A DNA stretch of 64,000 nt from Variovorax sp. TBS-050B (GTDB lineage Bacteria; Pseudomonadota; Gammaproteobacteria; Burkholderiales; Burkholderiaceae_C): contig NZ_JARXYR010000001.1 of the NCBI RefSeq assembly GCF_029893635.1, positions 434,001-498,000 on the forward strand. Reading direction: 5' to 3'. Both the position numbers and the translations under genes were made by a program. Positions 50,955 through 60,421 of this stretch are shown here, piece after piece (position 1 is the stretch's first letter; every line of letters starts with the position of its first letter). A model generated the notes under the pieces. The model worked only from the letters and a program-made list of their open reading frames with translations. It searched no databases and was not told the origin of the DNA.

Positions 50955-52223
50955 ATGAAGGACCATTCCACCGTGACCACCACCGACGATCCCGCGCGCA
51001 CCGCCGTGATCCAGACGCTGCCGCTGTTCGAGATGATGCGCATGCGTGCCGCCACCACCGCGCGCCGGCATCCGCTGCATGGCTTCGCCTCCGAGCGGCG
51101 CGACGCGCCGGTGCGCTGGGTCAACCAGTTCACGCACACGCACCGGCGGCTCGGGCCCGACGACCGCGAGGTCGTGAGCCCCAACAACGACACCGTCTAC
51201 AGCAACGCATGGCTCGACCTGTCGGACGGCCCGGTGCTGATCGATTCGCCCGACATGGGCGAGCGCTACTGGACCCTGGGCCTGCTCGATGCCTGGACCA
51301 ACCCCTTCGCCTATGTCGGCCGCCGCACCACCGGCAACCGGGCGCAGCGCACGCTGGTGCACGGGCCGGGGTGGCAGGGCCCGGTGCCCCAAGGCGTGAC
51401 GCAGGTCATCGCGGCGCCGGGCGCGGACGTCTGGCTCATCGGCCGCATGCTGGTGGCCGACGAAGCCGACGTCGCGCGGGTGCGCCTGCTGCAGTCGCAG
51501 CTGCGGATCTCGCGGCCCGACGGCAGCGACGCCGCCGCGCGGCTCGATGTACTGCTCGACGGGCGCGACACCGCGGTGCCCTCGGCCGCGGCCTTCCACG
51601 AGATCGTCGCGCATGCGCTGCAGCGCAATCCGCCGCCGCCGGGCGAGCGGCTGGCCTGGCCGGTGGCCGGGGATGCGCTCGCGCACTGGGTGCCGTGCGT
51701 CTACGACGAACTGCGCGCCGCCGCGCAGCCGCACCAGCTCGGCGGCGGCTGGGCGCTGCCGGTGCGCGTGCGCACCGCCTGGGGCGACGACCACCTGACC
51801 CGCGCGCGGGTCGCGCGCAACCTGATCGGCGCGCTCGGCATCGAGGAAGCGATGTACCCGACCGCCGAGATCGACGCCGACGGCAATGCCCTCGACGGCA
51901 CGCACGCCTACGAACTGCGCTTCGCGCCGGGCGCGGGCCCGAAGGTCGATGCCTTCTGGTCGCTCACGCTGTACCGCCGCAGCGACTGCCTGTTCGTCGC
52001 CAACCCGATCGGCCGCTATTCGATCGGCGACCGCACGCCGGGCCTGCGCCACGACGCCGACGGCAGCCTCGCGATCCGCATGCAGGCGCACGATCCGGGC
52101 GAGGGCGTCAACTGGCTGCCGGCGCCCTCGGGCGAGCGCTTCTACGTCATCCTCCGGCTCTACCAGCCGCGCGCCGAGCACCTCGACGAACGGTTCATCT
52201 ACCCGGCGGTGCAGCGGCTCTAG
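50955..52223 (+). CDS. DUF1254/DUF1214 protein
   Basis: Predicted 422 aa. The N-terminal DUF1254 block (QTLPLFEMMRMRAATTARRH, VSPNNDTVYSNAWLDLSDGP, MGERYWTLGLLDAWTNPFAY) and C-terminal DUF1214 block (DAFWSLTLYRRSDCLFVANP, LAIRMQAHDPGEGVNWLPAP) are both clear. No signal peptide is seen, although many family members are exported. The family is found beside transporters and porins, function unknown. It sits 4 bp after the CoA-transferase, so it is co-translated. Confidence 0.9.
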   Translation: MKDHSTVTTTDDPARTAVIQTLPLFEMMRMRAATTARRHPLHGFASERRDAPVRWVNQFTHTHRRLGPDDREVVSPNNDTVYSNAWLDLSDGPVLIDSPDMGERYWTLGLLDAWTNPFAYVGRRTTGNRAQRTLVHGPGWQGPVPQGVTQVIAAPGADVWLIGRMLVADEADVARVRLLQSQLRISRPDGSDAAARLDVLLDGRDTAVPSAAAFHEIVAHALQRNPPPPGERLAWPVAGDALAHWVPCVYDELRAAAQPHQLGGGWALPVRVRTAWGDDHLTRARVARNLIGALGIEEAMYPTAEIDADGNALDGTHAYELRFAPGAGPKVDAFWSLTLYRRSDCLFVANPIGRYSIGDRTPGLRHDADGSLAIRMQAHDPGEGVNWLPAPSGERFYVILRLYQPRAEHLDERFIYPAVQRL

Positions 52224-52263
52224 CGGCCGCACCCGAACCGATCACAAAAAAAGGAGACACAGC

Positions 52264-53241
52264 ATGATGATCGATCGAAGGCAAATGCTCGGCGCGATGG
52301 CCTCGGGCCTTGCCGCCATGACCGCGCTGCCGGCCTTCGCGCAGGCCTGGCCCGCGCGCCCGCTGCGCCTCGTGTCGCCCTACGGCCCGGGCGGCTCCAA
52401 CGACATCCTCACGCGCCTGCTCGGCGACCACCTCGCGCGCCGGCTCGGCCAGGCCGTGGTGATCGAGAACAGGGCCGGCGCGGGCACGCGCATCGCCAAC
52501 GAGTTCATCGCGCATGCGCCGCCCGACGGCTACACCCTGCTGCATGCGGCGGCGCCGATCGCGATCGGCGAGGCGCTGTACCCGAAGCTGCCCTACGACG
52601 TGAAGAAGAACTTCACGCCGATCGTGAGCACCGCGATCGCGCCGCTGTTCCTCGTCACGAATGCCGAGTCGCCCTACCGGACGCTCGCCGAATTCCTGCG
52701 CCACGGCAGGGAGGCGCCGAAGGGCCTGAGCTTCGGGTCGCCCGGTGCCGGCTCGGCACCGCACCTGACGGCCGAACTGCTGCTGCGGCAGGCGGGCCTG
52801 AAGGGCGTGGTCGTGCACTACCGCGGCGACGCGCCCGCCTATGCGGAGCTGCTCGCGGGCCGCATCGACGCCACGCTGACGGCCGTGTCGACCGCGGTGC
52901 CGCACATCCAGGCCGGCAAGCTGCGCGTGCTCGCGGTCAGCACCGAAGAGCGCACGCCGATGTATCCGAGCGCGCCGACCTTCCGCGAAGGCGGGCTCGC
53001 GAACGTGGTCGGCTATGGCTGGTACGGGTTGATGGCGCCCGCGGGCCTGCCGCCGGCGATCGTCGAACGCCTCAATGCCGAGACCAATGCCGCGCTCGCC
53101 GACGAGGAGATCCGCCGCAAGGCCGAGGCCGCGGGGCTGCAGCTGCGCGGCGGTACGCCGCAGGCCTTTGCCGAATTCATCGCCGGCGAGACGCGCAAGT
53201 GGGCGCAGATCATCAAGGCGGCGAACATCACGGCCGAATAG
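52264..53241 (+). CDS. Bug/TctC-family periplasmic solute-binding protein
   Basis: Predicted 325 aa. Signal peptide MLGAMASGLAAMTALPAFAQ; the start is strongly marked by AAAAAAAGGAG. Bug features: RPLRLVSPYGPGGSNDILTR, VVIENRAGAGTRIANEFIA, VVHYRGDAPAYAELLAGRID. It binds the carboxylate to be taken up, with no TctAB nearby. It is 40 bp after the DUF1254 gene and presumably in the same operon. Confidence 0.93.
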   Translation: MMIDRRQMLGAMASGLAAMTALPAFAQAWPARPLRLVSPYGPGGSNDILTRLLGDHLARRLGQAVVIENRAGAGTRIANEFIAHAPPDGYTLLHAAAPIAIGEALYPKLPYDVKKNFTPIVSTAIAPLFLVTNAESPYRTLAEFLRHGREAPKGLSFGSPGAGSAPHLTAELLLRQAGLKGVVVHYRGDAPAYAELLAGRIDATLTAVSTAVPHIQAGKLRVLAVSTEERTPMYPSAPTFREGGLANVVGYGWYGLMAPAGLPPAIVERLNAETNAALADEEIRRKAEAAGLQLRGGTPQAFAEFIAGETRKWAQIIKAANITAE

Positions 53242-53252
53242 GAGTGGCGGAC

Positions 53253-54998
53253 ATGCACCGCGCTTTTTGCGGCCTTGCCGCCATCGTGCTCGCGCTGCTC
53301 CAGGGCTGCGCGAGCCCCGGGAGCGCGCCGGCCGGCACCGTGCGCGAGACGAGCTTCGGCACGGTGGTGGGCAAGGCCGACGGCGCCGGCACCCTGAGCT
53401 GGAAGGGCGTGCCCTTCGCGCGGCCGCCCGTGGGCGCGCTGCGCTGGAAGCCGCCCGCCGATCCGGAGCGCTGGACCGCGCCGCGGCAGGCGGTCGACTT
53501 CGCGCCGGCCTGCGTGCAGACCGGCCGCCTCTACGGCCCGGGGCGCCACAACCACTACGACCAGACCATCGGCACCACGCTCGGGCAGACGCTCGGCGCG
53601 GAGGACTGCCTCTACCTCAACATCTGGGCGCCGGCCGCGCGCGGGCGGGACGGGCCGCGGCCGGTGATCGTCTGGGTGCACGGCGGCAGCAACATCACCG
53701 GCTACACCGCCGACCCGGTCTACGACGGCGCCGCACTCGCGCGGCAGCAGGACGCGGTGGTGGTCTCGGTCAACTACCGGCTCGGCATCTTCGGCTTCCT
53801 CGATCTCGCGCCGCTCAAGGACGGCCGGCCCGAGAACGACGCCGGCAACTTCGCGCTGCTGGACATCGTCAAGGCGCTCGAGTTCGTGCAGCGCGACATC
53901 GCGGCCTTCGGCGGCGATCCCTCGCGCGTCACGCTGATGGGCCAGTCCGCGGGCGCGGTGAACGTGTATGCGCTGCTGACCTCGCCGATGCTGGTGGCGC
54001 GTCCGGCTCCGCTGTTCCACCGGCTGGTGGCGCTGAGCGGCGGCATCTCGACCGCGGCCACGCTGCCGCCCGGCGCGATCGCGGCGATCCAGCCGCGCGC
54101 GCTCTGGGCCGAGCGCGGCGAGGCGCTGCTGCTGCAGTCGCTGCTCGCCGACGGCACGGCCGCCGACGAAGCGGCCGCGCGGGCGCAGGTCGACGCCGGG
54201 CGCGGCACCGAGCGCATGGCGGCCTACCTGCGCAGCCGCACGGCCGACGCGCTGCTGTCGGTGGTGCGCACCCGGCTCACGCCGAAGGGCATGGCCGCGT
54301 CCAATCCCATTCCCGACGGCTGGGTGGTGGCGCAGGACCCGATCCGCGCCATCCGCGAGGGCCGCTACCTGCGGGTGCCGGTGCTCGCGGGCAAGACGCG
54401 CGACGAGACCCGGCTGTTCCCGCAGCTGCTCGCGCTGAACCCGGCGCTCGGCGGCGCGAGCGGGCGGCTGCTCGACGATGCCGCCGTGTTCGCGCTGGTC
54501 TCCCGCTACGACCCGGAAGCCGCGCCCGCGACCACGATCGGCCAGTGGATCCCGCCCGCCTATCTGCCGGTCGACCGGCCCGCCACCGGCTTCGCCGCGC
54601 GCACCGCGGCGCTCGACCGGATCTGGTTCGATGCGATGCGCAACGACGTGCTCGACGCGCTGCGTTCGCGGCAGCGCGAGGTCTGGGCCTACGACTTCGC
54701 ATGGGACCGGCTGCCGGCGCCCTTCGATGCGATCTACGGCGCCGCCCACACCTTCGACCTGCCGTTCCTGTTCGGCAACTTCGGCCCCTCGCTCTACGCG
54801 AACGTCATGTTCACCGAGCGCAACCGGCCCGGGCGGCTCGCGCTCTCGGCGCAGATGATGCAGAGCCTCGGCCGCTTCGCGCGCGACGGCAGCCCCGGTC
54901 GGCCGGACCCCGCGACGCCCTGGGAACCCTGGCCCGCGCGCATCGTGTTCGATGCGGACGATGCGCAGCCGCGCACCTCGGCGCCGCGGGCGGAATGA
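53253..54998 (+). CDS. Type B carboxylesterase lipoprotein
   Basis: Predicted 581 aa. ATG at 53253 (AGGAG upstream) gives lipobox LLQGC at residue about 17. COesterase fold: GTLSWKGVPFARPPVGALRW, EDCLYLNIWAP, VHGGSNITGYT (oxyanion), VVSVNYRLGIFGFL, nucleophile in MGQSAGAVNVYA. It hydrolyses an ester outside the inner membrane, probably to supply the acid that the operon's Bug protein and CoA-transferase then handle. Ends 1 bp before the convergent EptA-like gene. Confidence 0.92.
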   Translation: MHRAFCGLAAIVLALLQGCASPGSAPAGTVRETSFGTVVGKADGAGTLSWKGVPFARPPVGALRWKPPADPERWTAPRQAVDFAPACVQTGRLYGPGRHNHYDQTIGTTLGQTLGAEDCLYLNIWAPAARGRDGPRPVIVWVHGGSNITGYTADPVYDGAALARQQDAVVVSVNYRLGIFGFLDLAPLKDGRPENDAGNFALLDIVKALEFVQRDIAAFGGDPSRVTLMGQSAGAVNVYALLTSPMLVARPAPLFHRLVALSGGISTAATLPPGAIAAIQPRALWAERGEALLLQSLLADGTAADEAAARAQVDAGRGTERMAAYLRSRTADALLSVVRTRLTPKGMAASNPIPDGWVVAQDPIRAIREGRYLRVPVLAGKTRDETRLFPQLLALNPALGGASGRLLDDAAVFALVSRYDPEAAPATTIGQWIPPAYLPVDRPATGFAARTAALDRIWFDAMRNDVLDALRSRQREVWAYDFAWDRLPAPFDAIYGAAHTFDLPFLFGNFGPSLYANVMFTERNRPGRLALSAQMMQSLGRFARDGSPGRPDPATPWEPWPARIVFDADDAQPRTSAPRAE

Positions 54999-54999
54999 T

Positions 55000-56664
55000 T
55001 CAATCCGCGAACGACCCGACGGCCGTCGGCAGCACCGGCGCCTCCCAGCGGTAGTCCGCGCTCAGCGCGTTCCGCGCGCTGCCGTCGCCCTGCCATCGCA
55101 TGTGGAGCAGGTCCGCGATCGTCCATCCGGCCCAGTCCGCCCTGAAGGGCCGCGCTTCGGCGACGGCGAAGTGGCGGTCGGCCGGCGTGTTGCGCCACAC
55201 CACCGTCGGAATCCGGTAGCCCGCGGGCGTCGACGGGCTGTGGCCCGCGTGGTTGCCGGCGTGCCCGACCTCCTGCCCGTGGTCCGACAGGTACATCCAG
55301 GCGCGGTAGCCGTCGGTGCGGCCCGCCCTGCGTGCAAGCTGCAGCGTCTCGGACACGACGAAGTCGTGGTACAGCAGCGCGGCGTCGTACTCCTGGCGGA
55401 ACTTGCGCACCCAGGCCGAGCGCCCGCGCTGCTGCAAGCCCTGCTCCACGCCGTCGATGCGGTCGTCGAAGGGATTGGCATCCTCGGGAAAACGCAGCCG
55501 GTAGTGCGGATGCGCGCCCATCAGATGCACCACGATGAGCTTGCGCTCGGCGGGGTCCTCCAGCGCCTCCTGCACGCAGTCGAGCAGTTCGCCGTCGAGC
55601 GACGCACCCGCGCGGCCCGGCACGCGATTCACGAAATCGACCACGTCCGCGAGCCGCGCATGCTGCTGCTCGATCGCGATGTCGTCGTGGTTGCTCATCC
55701 ACCAGACCTTGTAGCCCGCGGCGCGCGCGAGCGCGAGCAGGTGCGGCCCCTCGCCCTCGCCCTCGGGCGCCGTGCCGAAGCGGAAGATGTTGCGCAGCGC
55801 CGGCAGGGTGCTGGCATCGACTGACCAGGCATTGCGGATCACCAGCATCTCGTCCTGCAGCTGCGCCTTGTGCGCGCGCAGCCGCGGCGTGGTGTCGCGG
55901 CCATAGCCGTAGAGCGACATGTTGTCGCGATTGATGCTGTCGGTGATCACGAGCACCAGCGTGGCCGGTCCCTCGCGCGTGATCACCGGCGCCAGCGCCC
56001 GGGCGTGCGCCAGCGCCCGGTCGCGCTCCTTCTGCTGGTCCGCCCAGGTCGCCCGCAGCGCCAGTGTCGAAGCACCCCATGCCTTCCAGAACACCACCGG
56101 ATGCAGCCGCCGCCACGGCTTGCTGGCATGCGCCACCGCGCCCAGGAGCAGCACCGCAGCCAGCGCGACCACGGCCCACCGCGGCCACCGCGGCGCCGGC
56201 GCACGCACACCCCGGCCGGCATGGGCCGCGGCCACCACCCCCGCGAGCACGAACACGACCGCGCAGACGAGCATCGCCCGCCAATGCATGGCGAAGTATT
56301 CGGCCGCTTCCCTGCCGTTCGTGTTGGCCGCGGCGGCGAGCACGAGCGAACTGTCGGGCGCTGCCTGATAGGTTTCGAGCAGGTAGGCCCGCGCGATGCC
56401 GTCGAACGCGAACACCATCGCCGCAAGCCAGACGAGCGCGCTGCGGAGGCGGTGCACCGGCGCGCTGCGCACCGGGAACAGCAGCCAGGCGAACACGGGC
56501 GCCGCCAGCAGCAGCAACTGCCCGACCCTGCGGCCGTCGTGGCCCAGCACGATCAGCGCGAGCACGCTCGACAGCAGGATGCCGCTCGCCGCGAGCGCGC
56601 GTCGGCGGGAACCGCGGGCGGCGGCGGGGAAGGGCATCGGAGGCTGTGGCATGGCGACCGGCAT
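55000..56664 (-). CDS. EptA-like phosphoethanolamine transferase
   Basis: Predicted 554 aa inner-membrane alkaline-phosphatase-fold enzyme. Five N-terminal transmembrane segments (for instance ILLSSVLALIVLGH, LLLLAAPVFAWLLFPV, MLVCAVVFVLAGVVAAAH) precede the periplasmic catalytic domain. Catalytic motif VITDSINRDNMSLYGYGRDT: the family usual GE(T/S)xR appears here as TDS, with Ser243 as likely nucleophile and Asp242 replacing the metal-binding Glu. MYLSDHGQEVGH supplies the usual Zn ligands. The family transfers phosphoethanolamine to lipid A or oligosaccharides. I used ATG at 56664; 56652 is possible. Confidence 0.88.
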   Translation of the reverse strand: MPVAMPQPPMPFPAAARGSRRRALAASGILLSSVLALIVLGHDGRRVGQLLLLAAPVFAWLLFPVRSAPVHRLRSALVWLAAMVFAFDGIARAYLLETYQAAPDSSLVLAAAANTNGREAAEYFAMHWRAMLVCAVVFVLAGVVAAAHAGRGVRAPAPRWPRWAVVALAAVLLLGAVAHASKPWRRLHPVVFWKAWGASTLALRATWADQQKERDRALAHARALAPVITREGPATLVLVITDSINRDNMSLYGYGRDTTPRLRAHKAQLQDEMLVIRNAWSVDASTLPALRNIFRFGTAPEGEGEGPHLLALARAAGYKVWWMSNHDDIAIEQQHARLADVVDFVNRVPGRAGASLDGELLDCVQEALEDPAERKLIVVHLMGAHPHYRLRFPEDANPFDDRIDGVEQGLQQRGRSAWVRKFRQEYDAALLYHDFVVSETLQLARRAGRTDGYRAWMYLSDHGQEVGHAGNHAGHSPSTPAGYRIPTVVWRNTPADRHFAVAEARPFRADWAGWTIADLLHMRWQGDGSARNALSADYRWEAPVLPTAVGSFAD

Positions 56665-57113
56665 TCTGACAAGCCGCGCCGCGCGCCGCGGGCGGGAGTC
56701 CCCATGCGGGCGGGGTGCTTTGCCGCGCCGCGCGTGCAAGCCGGCCGTCGCGCACAGGCCGCGGGATTTTTTGTACCGCCGTGTGTCGCGCCGGCCGCTT
56801 GCCACACGAGGATGCCGAACAGCCCCGGGCCGAACACACCGCGGATACACGGGCCCTTTTCAATAGCAGGTCCGACAGCACCGCCCGACCTGCCCATGTA
56901 CGACCTGCTCGCCGCCTTCTTGTTCTCGCGCCGACGGCCCGCCGCCCCGACGGAGCGCGGCACAGCGCCCGCCGCTCGCGCCGCATCGCGCACCGCGGAT
57001 GCACCGGGGGACGCGGACGATCGCGCGGCGATCCGCCCCTGCCGCATGGCCATGGACGACCGCGCGCCCGCCGACCTGCGCGTGCAAACCCGCGCGAGGC
57101 GCTGATGCGCCGC
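56665..57113. other. 449 bp gap with one possible small gene
   Basis: Contains the repeat GTGTGTCG...CTTGCCACA (56781-56806) about 115 bp before the EptA-like start, an AT patch (ggattttttgtacc) that could hold a promoter, and one short open frame from 56896 listed separately. No RNA gene or large inverted repeat seen. Confidence 0.4.
56896..57105 (+). CDS. Possible small basic protein, 69 aa
   Basis: ATG with no clear Shine-Dalgarno. The product (MYDLLAAFLFSRRRPAAPTE...) has a short hydrophobic N-terminus, then a low-complexity Arg/Ala/Asp-rich tail. Such tails arise easily by chance in GC-rich DNA. It may be a real small membrane-associated protein or simply spurious; nothing in the sequence decides. 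Confidence 0.3.
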   Translation: MYDLLAAFLFSRRRPAAPTERGTAPAARAASRTADAPGDADDRAAIRPCRMAMDDRAPADLRVQTRARR

Positions 57114-57941
57114 TCAGCGTTCGGGCGGCGGCGGACCGTCGGCAGCGCCCCGTGCGGAACCACGCGCCTTCACGCCGGCAACGGCAAGGACGCGCCGCAG
57201 CAGGCGCGAACGCGGCGCGTCCTGCCAGAGCGGCGGAATGGAGACCGCGAGCAGCAGCGCGGCCAGCGGCACCACGCAGACGAAGCCGACGCGGCTGAAG
57301 CCGAGCGCGCCCGCCACGCCGCCGAGCACGAACATGCCGAGCAGCCCGCCGGCGGTTCTCATGCGGTGCGGGTCGTGCCGCACCCACGCGTGCTTCGCCA
57401 TCGCCCGCCGGTTCCAGTAGAGCAGCTTGCCCAGCTCCATGCCCAGGTCGGTGATGTTGCCGGTCATGTGCGTGGTGCGCACGCTGCCGCCCGAGGTCTT
57501 GGAGCCCACGGCGTTCTGCAGGCCCATGATGAAGGACAGCAGCAGCACGGTGAGCGGCACAGCGAACGGCGTGGGCCAGCTCAGCGTGATCGAGCCCATC
57601 AGCCCGAACGGGAACATGAGCAGCGCCTCCAGCAGGAACGGCAGCGCATAGACGCTGCGCAGCCGGTGCTGGCGTGCCCAGTTCACGAGGATGGCGCACA
57701 CCGCGGCGCCGGAGAGAAAGGCCAGGATGGCGCCCAGCGCGTTGAGCAGGAGCCTGGCGTTGCCGAGCACCAGCCCGTCCGCGAACTGCGATGCGAAGCC
57801 CGTCATGTGCGAGGTGTACATGTGCAGCACGAGGAAGCCGCCCGCATTGATCGCGCCGGCATTGAAGGCCAGCAGCAAGCCGAGCGCGCGGTTGGTGGAC
57901 GGTGCGCGGTGCCGGTGGGTGAGGAGTCGCAGCCTTCGCAT
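57114..57941 (-). CDS. YoaK/DUF1275-family membrane protein
   Basis: Predicted 275 aa integral membrane protein with six or more hydrophobic segments. RALGLLLAFNAGAINAGGFL, MYTSHMTGFASQFADG, FIMGLQNAVGSK, RTTHMTGNITDLGMELG are the family's two repeated H-M-T-G-N/F motifs. Function unknown; members are thought to be permease-like. C-terminal tail is charged and Pro-rich. Read in the same direction as the LysR gene 12 bp upstream. Confidence 0.9.
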   Translation of the reverse strand: MRRLRLLTHRHRAPSTNRALGLLLAFNAGAINAGGFLVLHMYTSHMTGFASQFADGLVLGNARLLLNALGAILAFLSGAAVCAILVNWARQHRLRSVYALPFLLEALLMFPFGLMGSITLSWPTPFAVPLTVLLLSFIMGLQNAVGSKTSGGSVRTTHMTGNITDLGMELGKLLYWNRRAMAKHAWVRHDPHRMRTAGGLLGMFVLGGVAGALGFSRVGFVCVVPLAALLLAVSIPPLWQDAPRSRLLRRVLAVAGVKARGSARGAADGPPPPER

Positions 57942-57953
57942 CGTGCGCGCACC

Positions 57954-58871
57954 TCAGGCCAAGGCAGCGGCGCCGGACGCCGCGCGCAGCTCGTGCACGA
58001 GTTCGATCAGTGCGCGCAGCCCCGCGGGCACGTGGCGGTGTCCGGCGTAGTAGAGGCAAAGCCCCGGCAGCGGCGAGCTCCAGTCCTCGAGGACGCGCAC
58101 CAGCCGGCCGCGCGCGAGGTCCTCGGCCACGTACCACTCGGCGAGCTGCGCGAGCCCGATGCCCTCGCGCGCCGCATCGAGCATCAGCAGCGGCGCATCG
58201 AGCACCAGCGGGCCGGGCACCTCGACGCGCGTGCGCCGGCCCCTGCGCACGAACTCCCAGGGCGAAGGCACGCCGCTCGGCAGCCGGGCCCGGATGCAGC
58301 GGTGGCGCGCGAGCTCGGCCGGGGTGCGCGGGGCGCGGTGCGCCGCGATGTACCCGGGCGACGCGACCACCGCCATGCGAAGCGCGTCGCCGAGCGGCAC
58401 GCGGATCATGTCGCGCGGCACCAGGGAGGCGAGCCGCAGCCCGGCGTCGAAGCCTTCGGCCACGATGTCGACCATGCGCCCCTCGGTCGCGATGTCCACC
58501 GTCATGCCGGGATGCCGGCGCAGGAACTCGAGCAGCACGGGGCGGAACACCATCTGCGCCGCGCCGAGCGCGCTGTTGATGCGCAGCGTGCCGACGGGCG
58601 CCGCATGGCCCTCGCCCGCGGCGGCCATGGCGCCGCGGATCTGCCGGACCGCGGGTTCGATCTCCGCGACGAAGCGGCGGCCGGTCTCGGTCAGCGACAC
58701 GCTGCGCGTGGTGCGGTGGAACAGCCGCGCGCCGAGCCGCGCCTCGAGCCCCGCGACCGCGTTGCTCACCGCCGTGGCGGACATGTCCAGGTCCACGGCC
58801 GCGAGCCGGAAGCCATGGCGGCGCGCGACGGCCAGCACGACCTCGAGTTCCAGCAGTGCGCTTTTGTGCAT
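57954..58871 (-). CDS. LysR-family regulator divergent from aldehyde dehydrogenase
   Basis: Predicted 305 aa. [57 protein letters not shown], of the CrgA/DsdC-like group with the LFHRTTRxxxLTxxG motif. Effector domain: [40 protein letters not shown]. Divergent from the dehydrogenase with a 96 bp gap carrying a short dyad. Likely controls the dehydrogenase and perhaps the membrane protein downstream. Confidence 0.9.
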   Translation of the reverse strand: MHKSALLELEVVLAVARRHGFRLAAVDLDMSATAVSNAVAGLEARLGARLFHRTTRSVSLTETGRRFVAEIEPAVRQIRGAMAAAGEGHAAPVGTLRINSALGAAQMVFRPVLLEFLRRHPGMTVDIATEGRMVDIVAEGFDAGLRLASLVPRDMIRVPLGDALRMAVVASPGYIAAHRAPRTPAELARHRCIRARLPSGVPSPWEFVRRGRRTRVEVPGPLVLDAPLLMLDAAREGIGLAQLAEWYVAEDLARGRLVRVLEDWSSPLPGLCLYYAGHRHVPAGLRALIELVHELRAASGAAALA

Positions 58872-58883
58872 TGTTCCGATTCT

Positions 58884-58899
58884 CGGATTGATTCATCCG
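58884..58899. promoter_or_regulatory. LysR-box candidate between regulator and dehydrogenase
   Basis: CGGAT (58884-58888) and ATCCG (58895-58899) form a 5 bp inverted repeat with a 6 bp spacer. It lies 13 bp before the LysR start and about 70 bp before the dehydrogenase start, the usual place for a divergent-promoter operator. Short, so weak. Confidence 0.35.
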
Positions 58900-58967
58900 G
58901 ATTTGAACATCTTCTCGAAACAACGAGGCCTTCCTAGACTGCCCTCGAAGCACCAAGGAACCCAACC

Positions 58968-60413
58968 ATGTGGAACATCGACCAGGCCTACATCGACGGC
59001 GCCTTCGTCCCCGTGCACGGCACGCAGCGGGTGGAGATCGCCAATCCCGCGACCGGGCAGCGCATCGGCAGCGCGACGCTCGCCGACCGCGAGGACGCCA
59101 AGCGCGCGATCGCCGCCGCGAACCGGGCCCAGCCCGCGATGGCGCGCAGCACCCGGGCCGAGCGGCTGGACATGCTGCGCCGCCTGGAGGCCGCCGTGCT
59201 CGCGCGCACCGCGCAGATCCGCGACGCCACCGTCGAGGAATACGGCGGCCCGCTCGCGCGCGCGCAGTGGGTCAGCAACTACGCCTCGCAATGCTTCGCC
59301 ACCACGGCACGGGCGCTCGAGGACTACGCCTTCGAGCGCCGCATCGGCGACGCCACGGTGGTGATGGAACCGGTCGGCGTCGCCGCGCTCATCACGCCCT
59401 GGAACGCCGCCGCCGGCAGCATCTGCAGCAAGGTCGCCTCGGCCGTCGCGGCCGGCTGCGCGAGCGTGATCAAGCCGAGCGAGCTGGGCCCGATCCAGGC
59501 GCGGATCGTCACCGAGGCGCTGCACGAGGCCGGGCTGCCGCGCGGCGCCTTCAACCTGCTGCTCGGCTGCGGCGAGGACGTCGGCGACGAGCTCTCCACC
59601 AGCCCCGAGGTCGCGAAGATCTCGTTCACCGGCTCCACGGCCACCGGCAAGCGCATCGCGCGCGCGGGCGTCGAGACCATGAAGCGCGTGAGCCTCGCGC
59701 TCTCGGGCAAGTCGGCCACGATCGTGCTCGACGACGCGGACTTCGCCACGGTGCTGCCGCTGGCCCTCAACGCCGCCTTCATGAACAACGGCCAGGCCTG
59801 CGTGGCCGGCACGCGCCTGCTGGTGCCGCGCCACCGCATGGCCGAGGCGATCGGGCAGGTGCAGCGCGCGGCCGCCGCGATGCGCGTGGGCGATCCGCGC
59901 GACCCGGCCACCGCGATCGGCCCGCTGGCGAGCCAGGCCCAGTTCGAGCGCGTGCAGCAGTTCATCCGCCGCGGCATCGAGGAAGGCGCCCGGCTCGTGG
60001 CGGGCGGCGAGGGCCGCCCCGAAGGCCTCGAGCGGGGCTGGTTCGTGCGGCCCACGGTGTTCGCCGAGGTGCGCAACGACATGGCGATCGCGCGCGAGGA
60101 GATCTTCGGGCCGGTGCTCTCGATGATCGCTTTCGACGGGGAGGACGATGCCGTCGCGATCGCGAACGACTCGCCCTACGGCCTGCAGGCCTACGTCTTC
60201 TCGGCGCGGCCGCAGCGCGCGCTCGCACTCGCGGCGCGGCTGCACGCGGGCACGGTGCTGGTCAACCGCATTGCGCCCGAACTCGGCGCGCCGTTCGGCG
60301 GCGTGAAGCAGTCGGGCGTGGGCCGCGAATTCGGCGTGTTCGGGATGGAGGCGTTCCTGGAGCCCAAGACGATCACGCCCGCGGCCGCCGAGCCCGCACG
60401 CGCCGCGGTCTGA
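58968..60413 (+). CDS. Aldehyde dehydrogenase-family protein lacking the general-base Glu
   Basis: Predicted 481 aa, full length for the family. Features: EPVGVAALITPWNAAAGSIC, ISFTGSTATGKRIA, catalytic Cys278 in NNGQACVAGTR, EEIFGPVLSMIAF and the terminal PFGGVKQSGVGREFG. The segment normally LELGGKS reads SLALSGKSATIV, so the general-base Glu is Ala244. The spacing to Cys278 is 34 residues, exactly the Glu-Cys spacing of the family, so the alignment is sound. Activity may be reduced or may use another base. AGGAA precedes the ATG. Confidence 0.9.
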   Translation: MWNIDQAYIDGAFVPVHGTQRVEIANPATGQRIGSATLADREDAKRAIAAANRAQPAMARSTRAERLDMLRRLEAAVLARTAQIRDATVEEYGGPLARAQWVSNYASQCFATTARALEDYAFERRIGDATVVMEPVGVAALITPWNAAAGSICSKVASAVAAGCASVIKPSELGPIQARIVTEALHEAGLPRGAFNLLLGCGEDVGDELSTSPEVAKISFTGSTATGKRIARAGVETMKRVSLALSGKSATIVLDDADFATVLPLALNAAFMNNGQACVAGTRLLVPRHRMAEAIGQVQRAAAAMRVGDPRDPATAIGPLASQAQFERVQQFIRRGIEEGARLVAGGEGRPEGLERGWFVRPTVFAEVRNDMAIAREEIFGPVLSMIAFDGEDDAVAIANDSPYGLQAYVFSARPQRALALAARLHAGTVLVNRIAPELGAPFGGVKQSGVGREFGVFGMEAFLEPKTITPAAAEPARAAV

Positions 60414-60421
60414 ACGAAGGC

